From Irineochytrium annulatum (Eukaryota > Chytridiomycota > Chytridiomycetes > Chytridiales > Chytridiaceae), in NCBI GenBank assembly GCA_027600665.1, contig JADGJL010000542.1:1-18598 (forward strand): a stretch of 18,598 nt of DNA. The letters run 5' to 3'. Below the pieces are notes generated by a model. That model did not search any database. It worked only from the letters and a program-made list of their open reading frames with translations, and had not been told where the DNA came from. Positions 1 to 9,102 of this stretch are shown one piece after another; position 1 is the stretch's first letter; every line of letters starts with the position of its first letter. A program made the position numbers and the translations under genes.

Positions 1-1
1 C

Positions 2-949
2 ACCCACTCCATGCACCTCCTCCTCGGCCCCTCCTACCCCTCGGTCCTCGCCACCCTCGTCGCGACCTGCCTGCCTTCTTGCGTCGAGCTCCGCCTCGTC
101 AACCGCCACGTCAGGGCCATCCATCGCGCCGACCCGCGCATCGTGCCGACCGCGCAACGCATCGAGAGGATGGAGGCGGACGAGGCCGCCGAGTGCAGCA
201 TCATGGGCATCGGGATACATTTGGTGGACGGGGGACGGTTGGGAGGGGGCAGGAGGGATGTGGATGTGAGGGTTGTTGGGGATGAGGTTCGGCATGGGGA
301 GGGAGGGACGTTGATCGTGCCCGCCGCGCCTGTGCTTAATCCTCCACCGGCTGTTACAGCGAACCTCGCGACCACGGCGCGGTCACCTGCCACGGCGGTT
401 GTGTACCGCCGCGGCATCGCCACGCTGACCGTGCGGTCCACCATCGGCGTCGGCGACCGGAACGGCGGGGACGTCATCCACCTGATCGCTTCGACGTTTG
501 CCGCCATGGAGAGGCTGGACGTGAAGGTGTGCGCCGTGTCGACCTCGCTCAGGGCCATCGCGGTGGCCGTCGTCGCCCCCGCGGAGCTTAGGGTCGGGTT
601 ATCTGCGGCGGAGAAGCATCACCGGAAGACCTTGTCCGCAACGGCCGCCCCGGTCGATCTCCTGGATCGCGCGCGAGACGCCCTCTCATCCCTCGGCGCC
701 GTCACCCTGCATCGCGACCGTGCGATGGTGACTCTCGTCGGTCGCTCGAAGGGTGCGGATGTCTCGGGTCGCATGGTTAGGGCCGTTGAAGGCGCGGGGT
801 TGAAGATCGATATGTGCACGCGCGGGGTCGCGGGGACGGGGCTTTCGGTCGTGGTGGATGTGGAAGACGTTGGGGCTTGCGTGAGGGTTGTGCATGCGGC
901 CTTTTTTTCGGGAGAGGAGGTGGGGACTGCCGGGGGCCGGGGGAGCTAA
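2..949 (+). CDS. Aspartokinase-like protein, C-terminal half (5' partial)
   Basis: The frame is open from base 2 and ends in TAA at 947-949; the N-terminal kinase half lies off the left edge. Numbering from the Met at base 11, the order of blocks matches aspartokinase (ATP + L-aspartate to 4-phospho-L-aspartate, first step to Thr/Met/Ile in fungi). Residues 4-19 align with the GRGYTDL/GGSD region and 26-54 with the block ending TADPR (here HRADPRIVPTAQRIERM). Residues 56-72 align with DEAAELTYYGSEVIHP (here DEAAECSIMGIGIHLV), and 83-104 with the IPIRIKN...GTVIYP strand. Two ACT domains follow at about 135-195 (VCAVSTSL) and 238-300 (MVTLVGR, IDMCTRG), where these enzymes bind feedback inhibitors. 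Several usually invariant kinase residues are replaced, so a regulatory or inactive paralogue is possible. The family call comes from motif order recognised by eye. Confidence 0.72.
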   Translation, partial: THSMHLLLGPSYPSVLATLVATCLPSCVELRLVNRHVRAIHRADPRIVPTAQRIERMEADEAAECSIMGIGIHLVDGGRLGGGRRDVDVRVVGDEVRHGEGGTLIVPAAPVLNPPPAVTANLATTARSPATAVVYRRGIATLTVRSTIGVGDRNGGDVIHLIASTFAAMERLDVKVCAVSTSLRAIAVAVVAPAELRVGLSAAEKHHRKTLSATAAPVDLLDRARDALSSLGAVTLHRDRAMVTLVGRSKGADVSGRMVRAVEGAGLKIDMCTRGVAGTGLSVVVDVEDVGACVRVVHAAFFSGEEVGTAGGRGS

Positions 950-3896
950 TGATAGGGATTGGTGAGGGTGTGGATGCGGATGCCGGATAGTGCATGGAAA
1001 GCAAATGTGATGAACGATGGCGTCGGAGTTGGAATTCGCAGTTTCATCTGCATTAACGCAGTGATTGCAGCAAGTATATGTGGGCGCTGATGTGAATGCA
1101 GTCGAATTATGGACAGTGTTTGGCGTTTTTAGCGGGATTAGTCTGCGAACGGACCCGAAGTTTATGATCGGAGGAAATTGGAATAACCCCCCCAACAATT
1201 TCCAGAATCTTCGACACAAGCTGCTGATCTTCGCAAATCAGCAGTCGCAGTCATGGAGTTTCATAGACCTGCGAGGGCACTGGAAGTCAGTCTATCTCCG
1301 GCTACCGCACACTTTATCTTGGTACGCGGTCGTGGAGGCAGAGCATTCCGTTCTTCTCCTGTTTAAACCCAAAATGCGTGGTAATTGGGGGCCAAAAAAG
1401 GGGTCCCTCCTGTTCCACTTCCCAAATCTAACACCGCAACTGGCAGGCTGCGGAAACTCGGGTTGTTCTTGTTGTCCCGTTTCCGTTGAAGGGCGTAGCT
1501 GAGTTGCAAGTCGCGGTCAAGCGAGCACTCGCCTTTGCAATCTGTGAATGGATTAGTAAATTTTGTGGGACCTTTTTGGGGGTTAACGCGTGAAAGCTGG
1601 AGAAGTGGTGCCGGCTTACCTTTCCTTTGTTGATTCCACTGCAAGATAACGCGGAAACTGCGTGAAGCACCTTAACGTCTATCAACGCGTGCTAAACAGT
1701 GCTCATCAGCTGAATTGCAGAGTGGAAGAGAACTCTCCTTTGAATGTCGTTCCAATTGGAGTCTTCGCACTGACTTGCAAAGCATCCTTAAAGCCGGCAT
1801 TTCGCAAAGAAATCGTTAATGCAGAAAGCTAATGTAATTCTCATAGCAAACACGTCGAGGAGCATTCGCCACGTAACCGCTAAAGTCCAAAAGTAACCGC
1901 TATGCCTGCAATCGCATCGGGTGAGAATAAGCTTGAACAACCCCGAAGCTCGAAGTCTTCCATTTCAGGCAACAAACGAACCTTCCGCGAAATGTTCATA
2001 AAGAATACTGGCCTGACCAACTCGCCACGTCGATCACTCAAGTCAGTACCTAAAGCACCGATTGCAATCTTCTGTGTTCTTTAAAATAGTATATCGCGAC
2101 GAAAGCCAAAAATTGTAGGTGTGAACTACCACCCTCATTGATAAACGAAGATTTCGCTTACCAGCAGTAAGCTTTAGCCAACAAGAGGTTATCTCTCAAT
2201 TACGCGCCGTATCTCCGGCAATCTATCATTCCGCAAAATTGGCCAAATATTACGCCTCTAAGGCCTTTATGAAATGTTATAATTAACGCCGTCCAATACC
2301 GACGTCGTTGACGCTATCTGGCCAGCATCAATCGTAGCGTTTAGGCAGTCACGCTTACCGCGAGAACTTTACTAAATTGATAGCAAGCTTGCAAACCGGG
2401 GCCATTACGGCCCAACCCCGGAAGTCACGGCGGCCTTTCCATTCATCTTCCTCGACGCGCTGCGTCAATTGTTCTTTCAAAACTTAAGTTCTTTAGTATG
2501 TGCGGTTTTCTCAGCCGTAAAAGATTGTTATTCGAAAGCAAATCAAAAGGTACTCATGCATTCAAGACACGAAGCGTTCACGTCAGTCCTGCACCTTCAC
2601 AATTCGATCAACGGCGCGCCGACATGCATATTGTACTAAATGCATCAAAGTCTATTACCTACATGAGCAATTAGTATCATCACGTCAGAAGTGTTGTTAC
2701 CATGTTTTTGCAAGAAACGTTCCCTTTTTTGAAATAGAGTCGCTGTCGAGCTGCCAATGATACTTTCGGAACTCGCAGCATGCGCAATCGTAAAATAAAC
2801 GCGTCAAACGATGTATTCAAGGGTGTTTTTTGGCTCGGCTGAGAACCAAACGATATCCCCGTCGCGATTTATAAAAACGATACTTTCATGCCGCCTTCGA
2901 TATCTACACATAAGGTGATGTTCTTCGAAGGTAAGAAAGTGTTCGCTTGACTGCGAGCCGAAAAAACAAAATGCTGTCTGTACCTGCTCACTATTTCAAT
3001 AATGTCTTGCAAGACCAATTTCCCGCTCTGCAACCTCGCCATTTGCTTTTAGATCCTCTATCCAGTGTTTGTAAGGCGGGCCAGCGCCACCGTGGCTACA
3101 ATTTAACGCCGATCAAACCGCCGGGCCACATGTTGCGTTCGTCCCCATCTTTAGCTCGACTTCAATATTATCTAAACGTGTCATAGGTATCTAAAAAAGG
3201 GATTAGCATAAACATCGTGCTTATCCACAGTATAGAAGCGCGACAGGTTGAAGTCAGCAATTGTTGGGGGCTTTTTCATCAATGTTACATCCCGAATCTC
3301 GGCGATCTGCGAGTCGCATATTAAAGTTTAGCTTTGAGGTGAGTAGGTTGAGGAAAGGGTTCAGAGGTTCAGAAAGCAAGGGTCTCTAACCTAAGCAACG
3401 AGCAATATCCGCAAACCGTCGTCGCCCGCCTATATTGAAAGTAGACGTAACACTCGGCCTTTCCACGTAAAGTCTCGAGTTCGGGTCGCTTGCCCGTCGA
3501 CATGTCCGCGGTCGGCCTGGTGTCGAAGGCACCTTGGCATAATAATATCACTACTATAATGGACAAAGGAACAAGTCTGACGTGAGACCAGTCGGAAGGA
3601 CAAGGAACAACTATTATTGTTCATCCCAAATGTGCCAGCAGACGAAGAGAATAAGGGGAGGACGCAGCAATATGGAGGTTCAGTCAACAACAAAATAAAC
3701 AAAGTATACAACGATATGACGAATGTGAAATATTAAATGGGAATGTGTTCATACGGCCCACCGAAAAAAGCTGCTACATCCTCGTCCCTCCCGACCAGCA
3801 GCAGATTAGAACGCCACAATTGCTCATCATCGAGCGTCGTGTAAATATCTGCCGGCCGTTCTATTAGGACAACCGAAGCCCCTCTCGTACACGCAT
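950..3896. other. Long intergenic region between convergent genes
   Basis: About 2.9 kb, visibly more AT-rich than the flanking genes. ORFs here are short (up to 145 codons at 1065-1502), lack the GC-rich codon use of the neighbours and contain no motif I recognise. I saw no tRNA-like A/B boxes, no rRNA sequence, and no transposon ends or target-site duplications. The part just left of 3897 should hold the 3' UTR of the zinc-finger gene on the minus strand, and the part just right of 949 that of the aspartokinase-like gene. One small GC-rich inverted repeat is listed separately. Confidence 0.6.
2396..2421. repeat. Short GC-rich inverted repeat
   Basis: CCGGGG at 2396-2401 can pair with CCCCGG at 2416-2421. 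Inside it GGCC (2400-2403) faces GGCC (2409-2412) across ATTAC. It is a GC island in AT-rich DNA and could form a small hairpin. No function can be assigned, and it may be chance. Confidence 0.35.
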
Positions 3897-5452
3897 CTAT
3901 CTATACGTCGCGTCCGAGTCATACCTTCCGCCATCCCCGTCGCCGTCAACTTCCCCGTCCTCCCTCCAATCATCATCGACGTCCCCTTCCCTTTCATCAA
4001 AGCTCGACCGCCGCCCGCCATCCCCGTCGTCAATCTTCATCCCGCTATCTTCATCTTCCTCCCGCGCGCGGCTCCCGGAGCTCGAGGCGAAACCCTGGGG
4101 GTTGCTTCCGGTCCCGTCATCGGACTTAGAGGTCGCCGACGGGCGCGTCGGGGACGCCGTGGATGTGGACTGGGCGCGGGGGCGCGACCCGCCCGAGAGC
4201 AGACGCGCGTGCGACTGGTAGTGCTGGCGCATGTTATCGCGCCGGGCGAACGAGCGTTCGCAGCCCTCGACGGGGCAGAGGTGAGGCTTGTGGCCGGAAT
4301 GCGTCCGCATGTGTCGCGTGAGGTGGCCGCTCGTTGTAAAGGATCTGTTTTTTTTGGCGTGCGTTAAGGAAAAAAAACGGAAACTCGAATGAGAGACGTA
4401 ATAAAAGCAATCTACTGATTAACTCACTTTCCGCAGTCGGTTTCTTGGCAGACATAGCGCCTGACCGACCTTCCACCCATGTTGGCGATAATCACGTCCT
4501 TCCTCGCGCGCCCTCGCTCGGCCCGGAACGGCCGGCGCCCAGGCCGCGGCCTGTAGTGCCCGCTCTCTATCTCCTCGATGCTCTCCCGTCTAAAGCCCCC
4601 GCCCGATCCGGACAGACCCGAACCCGACGCGGCTCCAGCGTCAACGTTCGCGCTCGAGCTGCTCGAGCTGGCGGCCCGAGCCTTCGTGGCGCGCGCGTGA
4701 TCGCCATCACCCCCTCGGCGTTCATCGTTGCCCCGATCCCGATCCCGATCCCGCTCTTCCCGCGATAGGTGGTGCGCCTTCCGCGGGTGCCGCCGACGGG
4801 GGCTATCCGGCGGCGGGTCAAGCTCGGGCTCGATCCGTCGACGCGGGCTTGCCGGCGGCGGATTTAACCCTGACCGACCGTCACCGCCGCGAGAAGGCGG
4901 CCGTGCGCGTCGATCTGTGCGCTGGAGTGCTGTGGAACTGTCATCCTTGAAGTGCTGCTGCTGCTGTAAGGCGTTGGTGGAGGTCGCAATGCCTTGGCGC
5001 GAAGCCGGGTCAGACTCCGTCCTTCGCTCTGGTGACGAGTGCGTCGCCGTAGGGGAGTCCTCAGCCCTCCTCCGGAAGGGCTGCCGGCCTAGAACCTCGA
5101 ACGGGTGGGGTTTCCCGGAGGCCGCGAAGGTGGTGGGCTGTCGCGTGATGTCCGACATGCTTTGGGTCGGTATGTATGGTGGCGGCCGCCCTAAGCTGGT
5201 GGGCTGCTGCGGCGCGAACCCGGCCCGAGTTTGATCGGCGTTCATGATGTTGGAGATGGCCATGCGGGCAGGCGGCTGCGGATGTAGGTGGTGCGGGCGA
5301 TGTTGCTGATGCTGGTGAGAGGACCCAGAAGAGTTGGAGCCTCGCCGGCTCAAGGTGACTAAGGCCTCAAGGGCCTCCCCCTCGGCCTCCGGAGGGATAT
5401 GCCCCGGAGCCCGGCCAGCGCCTTGGGCCGGGGGATGCCCTGAGTTCGACAT
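3897..5452 (-). CDS. Two-finger C2H2 zinc-finger transcription regulator (Nrg1-like), paralogue A
   Basis: Two exons: 5452-4428 and 4344-3897, giving 490 residues. The intron 4345-4427 (83 bp) has donor GTGAGT and acceptor CAG, and splits codon 342 in phase 2, restoring finger 1 (CGK/SFTTSGHLTRH). Finger 1 uses C335, C340, H353, H357; finger 2 uses C365, C370, H383, H387, both C-x4-C-x12-H-x3-H. The TTSGHL(A/T)RH and RRDNMRQH helices resemble fungal Nrg1/Nrg2 repressors. The long N-terminus is low complexity (His/Gln, Ser, RD repeats) with a conserved-looking RMAISNIM at 63-70; the C-terminus is acidic. The start has a purine at -3. It should be a nuclear DNA-binding protein; whether it represses or activates cannot be read. 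It is divergently arranged with paralogue B at 7488-8520. Confidence 0.9.
4733..4756. repeat. Hexanucleotide repeat (GATCCC) in coding sequence
   Basis: Tandem GATCCC units lie within the first exon of the minus-strand zinc-finger gene, where they encode alternating Arg-Asp residues in the disordered N-terminal region. The unit is a multiple of three, so length change would keep the frame. Confidence 0.7.
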
Positions 5453-7487
5453 CTCCCTCCCGCGATCGAAAACCTGTCGCTTCCGGCTGGCTCGTAAGGT
5501 TGTTCGAGGGACGGTCCCTTTTTTTTTCTATTTTCCAGATGGTCGTTACCACGACTTTTTGCACTTGTTCGTTTGTTTGCATTTGATTCCGCGTTTGCAG
5601 TTTTTTATGTGTCATTAGTGCGAACGCAAACTTGTGACGCTGACGCGATTGGCTGGCTCGTTCGGAGTTATCCTGTGCTCGTTGGCTCGCAGTTCAATTG
5701 ATCGCAAGACGCCGCACCCCACGTTCCCGGCCCACCGAGGTTGTTCATCCCAAACTTTCGCCGACAATCTTCCCATTAACTTATCGCGTCGCGCTGACGC
5801 CGTCTGCGAGGGTCTGCGAGGGCCTCTTGCAAGCCTCGCTGCCGTCGTCACAACGCCCGGCACGGGAACCACGGAACGCGCCCTACCGCCGGTTTACGAC
5901 GGAACTCGAGGATCCATGTGCGTGCGAACAACCTCTAGGATGTGAGGTGTCGATGGAAGTCCTCCAGGGCTGTTGGGACAACCACTCAGGAACTTTAAGG
6001 CAGGCGTTGGGTACAAAAATCGAAAGTGCTAAAAGGAAATTTCGGCAGAAGCCTCGCCCGACGGATCTACGTTGTTGATGTAGACATGGGAAGGGACGCT
6101 CCAGGTCTACCCCTTTACTCTCCAGCGTGCGCGGAACACCAGATGTTCCAGGCTCCCTAACGGGTCCCTTTGCGCGCGGGACCGGCGGCTGCGCCTTTAG
6201 TTGCGGACTTTTTAGTGAGCAACGCGTTCAACGGCTTTTGCAGGCGTTGCGGGCGGCTGTAGCCGGTTGAGGTATGCAGACCTTGTTGACTTGAAGCAAT
6301 TTCTCTTTATTCGCATTTCAATTGCTTACTTTAAAATACACTGTTAGCTGTTGCGCAGAGTCCAGGGCAGGATCGTGCTCAGATCGCCCGCTGAAGTCAC
6401 TCTAACCCGATCGTGGGTGTGAACTCTACGCCATCACGACGACTACCCGACGCAATCGAACTTCACCGATCATCCCGCGCGCCGTGGCATTGGATTCTCG
6501 TGAGTGCGGCCACAACACACAAACGCGGGGTTTTCTTTCAAGTAAACTTATGCTAATAACATTTTCATTTTCGACGAAGTGACTGCCTCTTCAATCAGAT
6601 CACTTCCCTGCTTGCAAAGCGAGACTTCGGTCCATGACGTTAAAGAGTGCTTGTACATGCGGAGTAAGGTTAAGGTTTAAGAGTCGGGAGCCGGGAGCGG
6701 AAGCGATCGGTTGGCATGGTGAGCAGGTTCATTACGGCCCGGTACTTTTTAAAAAGATTGATAATCTTTCCAACATTCAACGTTCAACATCATAAAGCTC
6801 GACGCGCCAATCGCTTTTTAAAATCAGGGGTGTAAACTTCTTGCCTAGCCAGTGAATTTTTTTCAAAACTTTTTGTTTACCACGTCGCTTTTACGCCTTC
6901 AGAGGGCTATTTGAGATTTCGCCCGCCTGATTCTAACTAGAGAGTTGGGGCGCGGTTAGACTTGGAGAATCCGAACTCCCACCAGCGTGCTACATGGTCC
7001 AATTGATATGTAGCAATGCGCCATCCGGAGGTAGATGGCCCAGCGCCGTATGGAGGCAGATCTTCATCAGTAGATTGCCACCAAGGGGCGCCCTTGTCGA
7101 AACAGCGCGCGCTCCCCCGTTCGAGATTGTTTATCGCGGAGGCATTTCCGGTCATCTTTAATGGTGACCCACGGTTGGTGCTCGGCCAGGCGGGCCGCCA
7201 AGCCCAGAACCAAACCACAAACCCCACGAGGGATTGACTACACCGGACCGATGCTGTCAATCGTCGCGGGTTCAATCGAACACAGGTTGGTGTCAGCGAT
7301 CTCCGCAAACTCGCACCCAGGCCATTACCTCCGCCGACGTACCTGCTCCGCCTGCACCCTGACATCCGTCCTGCTACCTCCGCGCTCCCTTCTCCCTTAA
7401 GAGCCAGGGACCGCACCTCGCGCCCCCATACGGCACCCTGAACGCCATCGCCCCGTTGTTCGCGGTCTTGAAGGGGCATCTCGGACC
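5453..7487. promoter_or_regulatory. Shared upstream region of two divergent zinc-finger genes
   Basis: About 2.0 kb separates the two divergent start codons, so promoters and 5' UTRs of both genes must lie here. ORFs such as 5698-6078 (+) and 6937-7566 (-) have no recognisable domain and are taken as chance; the second overlaps the 5' end of paralogue B on the opposite strand. CCCTT or its complement occurs at 5516, 6091, 6111, 6166, 7083, 7091, 7387, 7394 and 7471, relevant to the predicted binding site of the flanking regulators. No clear TATA box was picked out. Confidence 0.5.
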
Positions 7488-8520
7488 ATGTCAGCCGGAG
7501 CCTCGTCCGAGCCCGCGTCGTCGCCCATCCCGCAGCCCCACAAGGGTCCACCGGAGCCGGCGGCATCCTCGTCGTCGCGGATGTCCATCGCCCACCTTCT
7601 CACCCTGAACTCTGAGCCGCCGCGACTGCCACGAACCCCGCCGAGCAGCGCGGGCCCATCCTCCCCAACCTCCTGCTCCATATCCTACACCTCCCCATCC
7701 CCGCCTCCGTATTACATCCCCGTTACCACCTCCCGCCACGACTCGAGTCCGACGCAGGGGCCTGCGGGCAGGTCCTCGCTCGACAGCAACGCGACCTTCC
7801 GCTTCCAACACGACCGTCTCACAACACGGACCGCCACGCCAGCCAGCCTGCACCAGCACGAGGACGGCAGCCAGAGCCCGGACGAGGACGAAGACTACGG
7901 CACGGGGTCGCGGAATCAGCGCCTGCGACGCGCCCGGTCCGCCGACGACACCCTCCACCCTCCCTCCTCTTCTTCAACAACCCTCACTCACGACCCGCCC
8001 ACCACCTCCGCCACCTCCCCTCGATCCTCTGCCGCAAGGGCATCACCCTCGGCCCGGAGCCGCGGCAGCCGGCGATACCCTTGCGGCGAGCGTGGGTGCG
8101 GCAAGTCGTTCACGACGTCGGGCCACCTGGCGCGACACGCGCGCACGCACAGCGGCGTCAAACCGCACAAGTGCATGATCCCGGCGTGCGACAGGCGGTT
8201 CTCGAGGCGGGATAACATGAGGTTCGTCGGCGGTACTGATTTTATTGTTTCATTGAAGAGATCTTTTTAACCCGTCTGGTCCATCACATAGACAACACTA
8301 CAGATCTCACTGCAAAACGCTCGGGATTGACCCTGTTGACGACGGCGTCGGGGGCAGCGGTGGAGCTGGCACGGGGTCGGTAATCGATGTGGAGGGGGAG
8401 GACAGCGACGCACCGTCGGGGTCGCCGTCCCTCTCGGTTAGTCGCTTGCGCCTCGGGGTCTCTGAAGCTGGGTTAGATATGAACAGAGGTTCTGGATCGA
8501 TGGATAGCCGACACAGTTGA
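7488..8520 (+). CDS. Two-finger C2H2 zinc-finger transcription regulator (Nrg1-like), paralogue B
   Basis: Two exons: 7488-8221 and 8292-8520, giving 320 residues. The intron 8222-8291 (70 bp; donor GTTCGT, acceptor ATAG) splits the Arg codon 245 in phase 2; splicing restores RRDNMRQHYRSH of finger 2. Finger 1 uses C199, C204, H217, H221; finger 2 uses C229, C234, H247, H251. By my count the 55-residue finger block matches paralogue A at 39 positions, including all helix positions -1, 2, 3 and 6 of both fingers. The rest is Ser/Pro-rich and disordered, with RMSIAHLL at 31-38, similar to a motif in paralogue A. The ATG has A at -3. Likely a nuclear sequence-specific regulator; its target genes are unknown. 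Confidence 0.9.
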
Positions 8521-9102
8521 ACTTTGGTCAGGCTGGTGAAGGGAAACTGAGTTGTAGTTGCCGGCGGGATTAGTGGGAGGGCATTGCTGAGTGGTTGTCT
8601 TTCGCAGTTGGGCTCAACCGTTTAATTATTTTTTCTTTAATAACAGTGAGCAGCTTGTAAATGTACTGCCTGTTTTCCACATGGCGGTCAAATACTGGCG
8701 CTCCGCATTTAAACGTCAGAAAGGCTGCCTGCTGTCAGCGGCCGCGCCGCCGACGAGGGCGGCCGCAGGGGGTGCTAGGACGTTACTGCAATGGCCACGC
8801 TGTCCAGCGGATCATGGAATCGCAGGACGCGGCCGACGCGCCTTCCTTCAAAGTGAGCCAACCACTTCGAGCGGGAGGAAGGACCGTTCCCTGGTTTCCC
8901 AAACACAATTAACAAGCATAGCGGACGCAACATAGGAGGCGAAGGACTGGTGGGCGGAAAGAATGCGAACGAGGCGGGCTTGTTCCTCACGACGCTAGTC
9001 AAACACGGTCCCAAATACGTTCTTATTGTTTATAATGATAAAATAGCAATAGCATGCTCTGAGCACAAGGTATTGTACACCATCGAAGTGTAGAGCAGGT
9101 CA
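8521..9102. other. Intergenic region between convergent 3' ends
   Basis: About 580 bp between the stop of zinc-finger paralogue B (+) and the stop of the fasciclin gene (-). It should contain both 3' UTRs. A 114-codon ORF at 8591-8935 has no recognisable domain and is not called. Two copies of the palindrome GCGGCCGC lie at 8738-8745 and 8759-8766. Confidence 0.5.

Noticed and set aside
34..558. 174-codon ORF antisense to the aspartokinase-like gene, and similar long antisense ORFs over other GC-rich exons
   Set aside because: GC-rich exons leave other frames open; these translations are low complexity with no domain, and the sense frames carry recognisable families.
1065..1502. 145-codon plus-strand ORF in the long intergenic region
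   Set aside because: Codon use differs from the real genes, no motif is recognised, and there is no splice-supported extension. It might be a fragment of something decayed, but nothing supports that.
2396..2421. Resemblance of GGCCATTACGGCC to a cloning-adaptor SfiI site, suggesting contamination
   Set aside because: The adaptor's flanking sequence is absent and the surroundings look like normal genomic DNA, so the match is probably chance.
7262..7285. GGGTTCAATCGAAC, resembling a tRNA B box
   Set aside because: The flanks cannot form a T-arm stem and no matching A box or acceptor stem is present.
6937..7566. 209-codon minus-strand ORF overlapping the start of zinc-finger paralogue B
   Set aside because: No domain or compositional support; the overlapping part is antisense to a well-supported coding exon.
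8591..8935. 114-codon plus-strand ORF after zinc-finger paralogue B
   Set aside because: No recognisable domain, low-complexity middle section and competing open frames; more likely 3' UTR or spacer.
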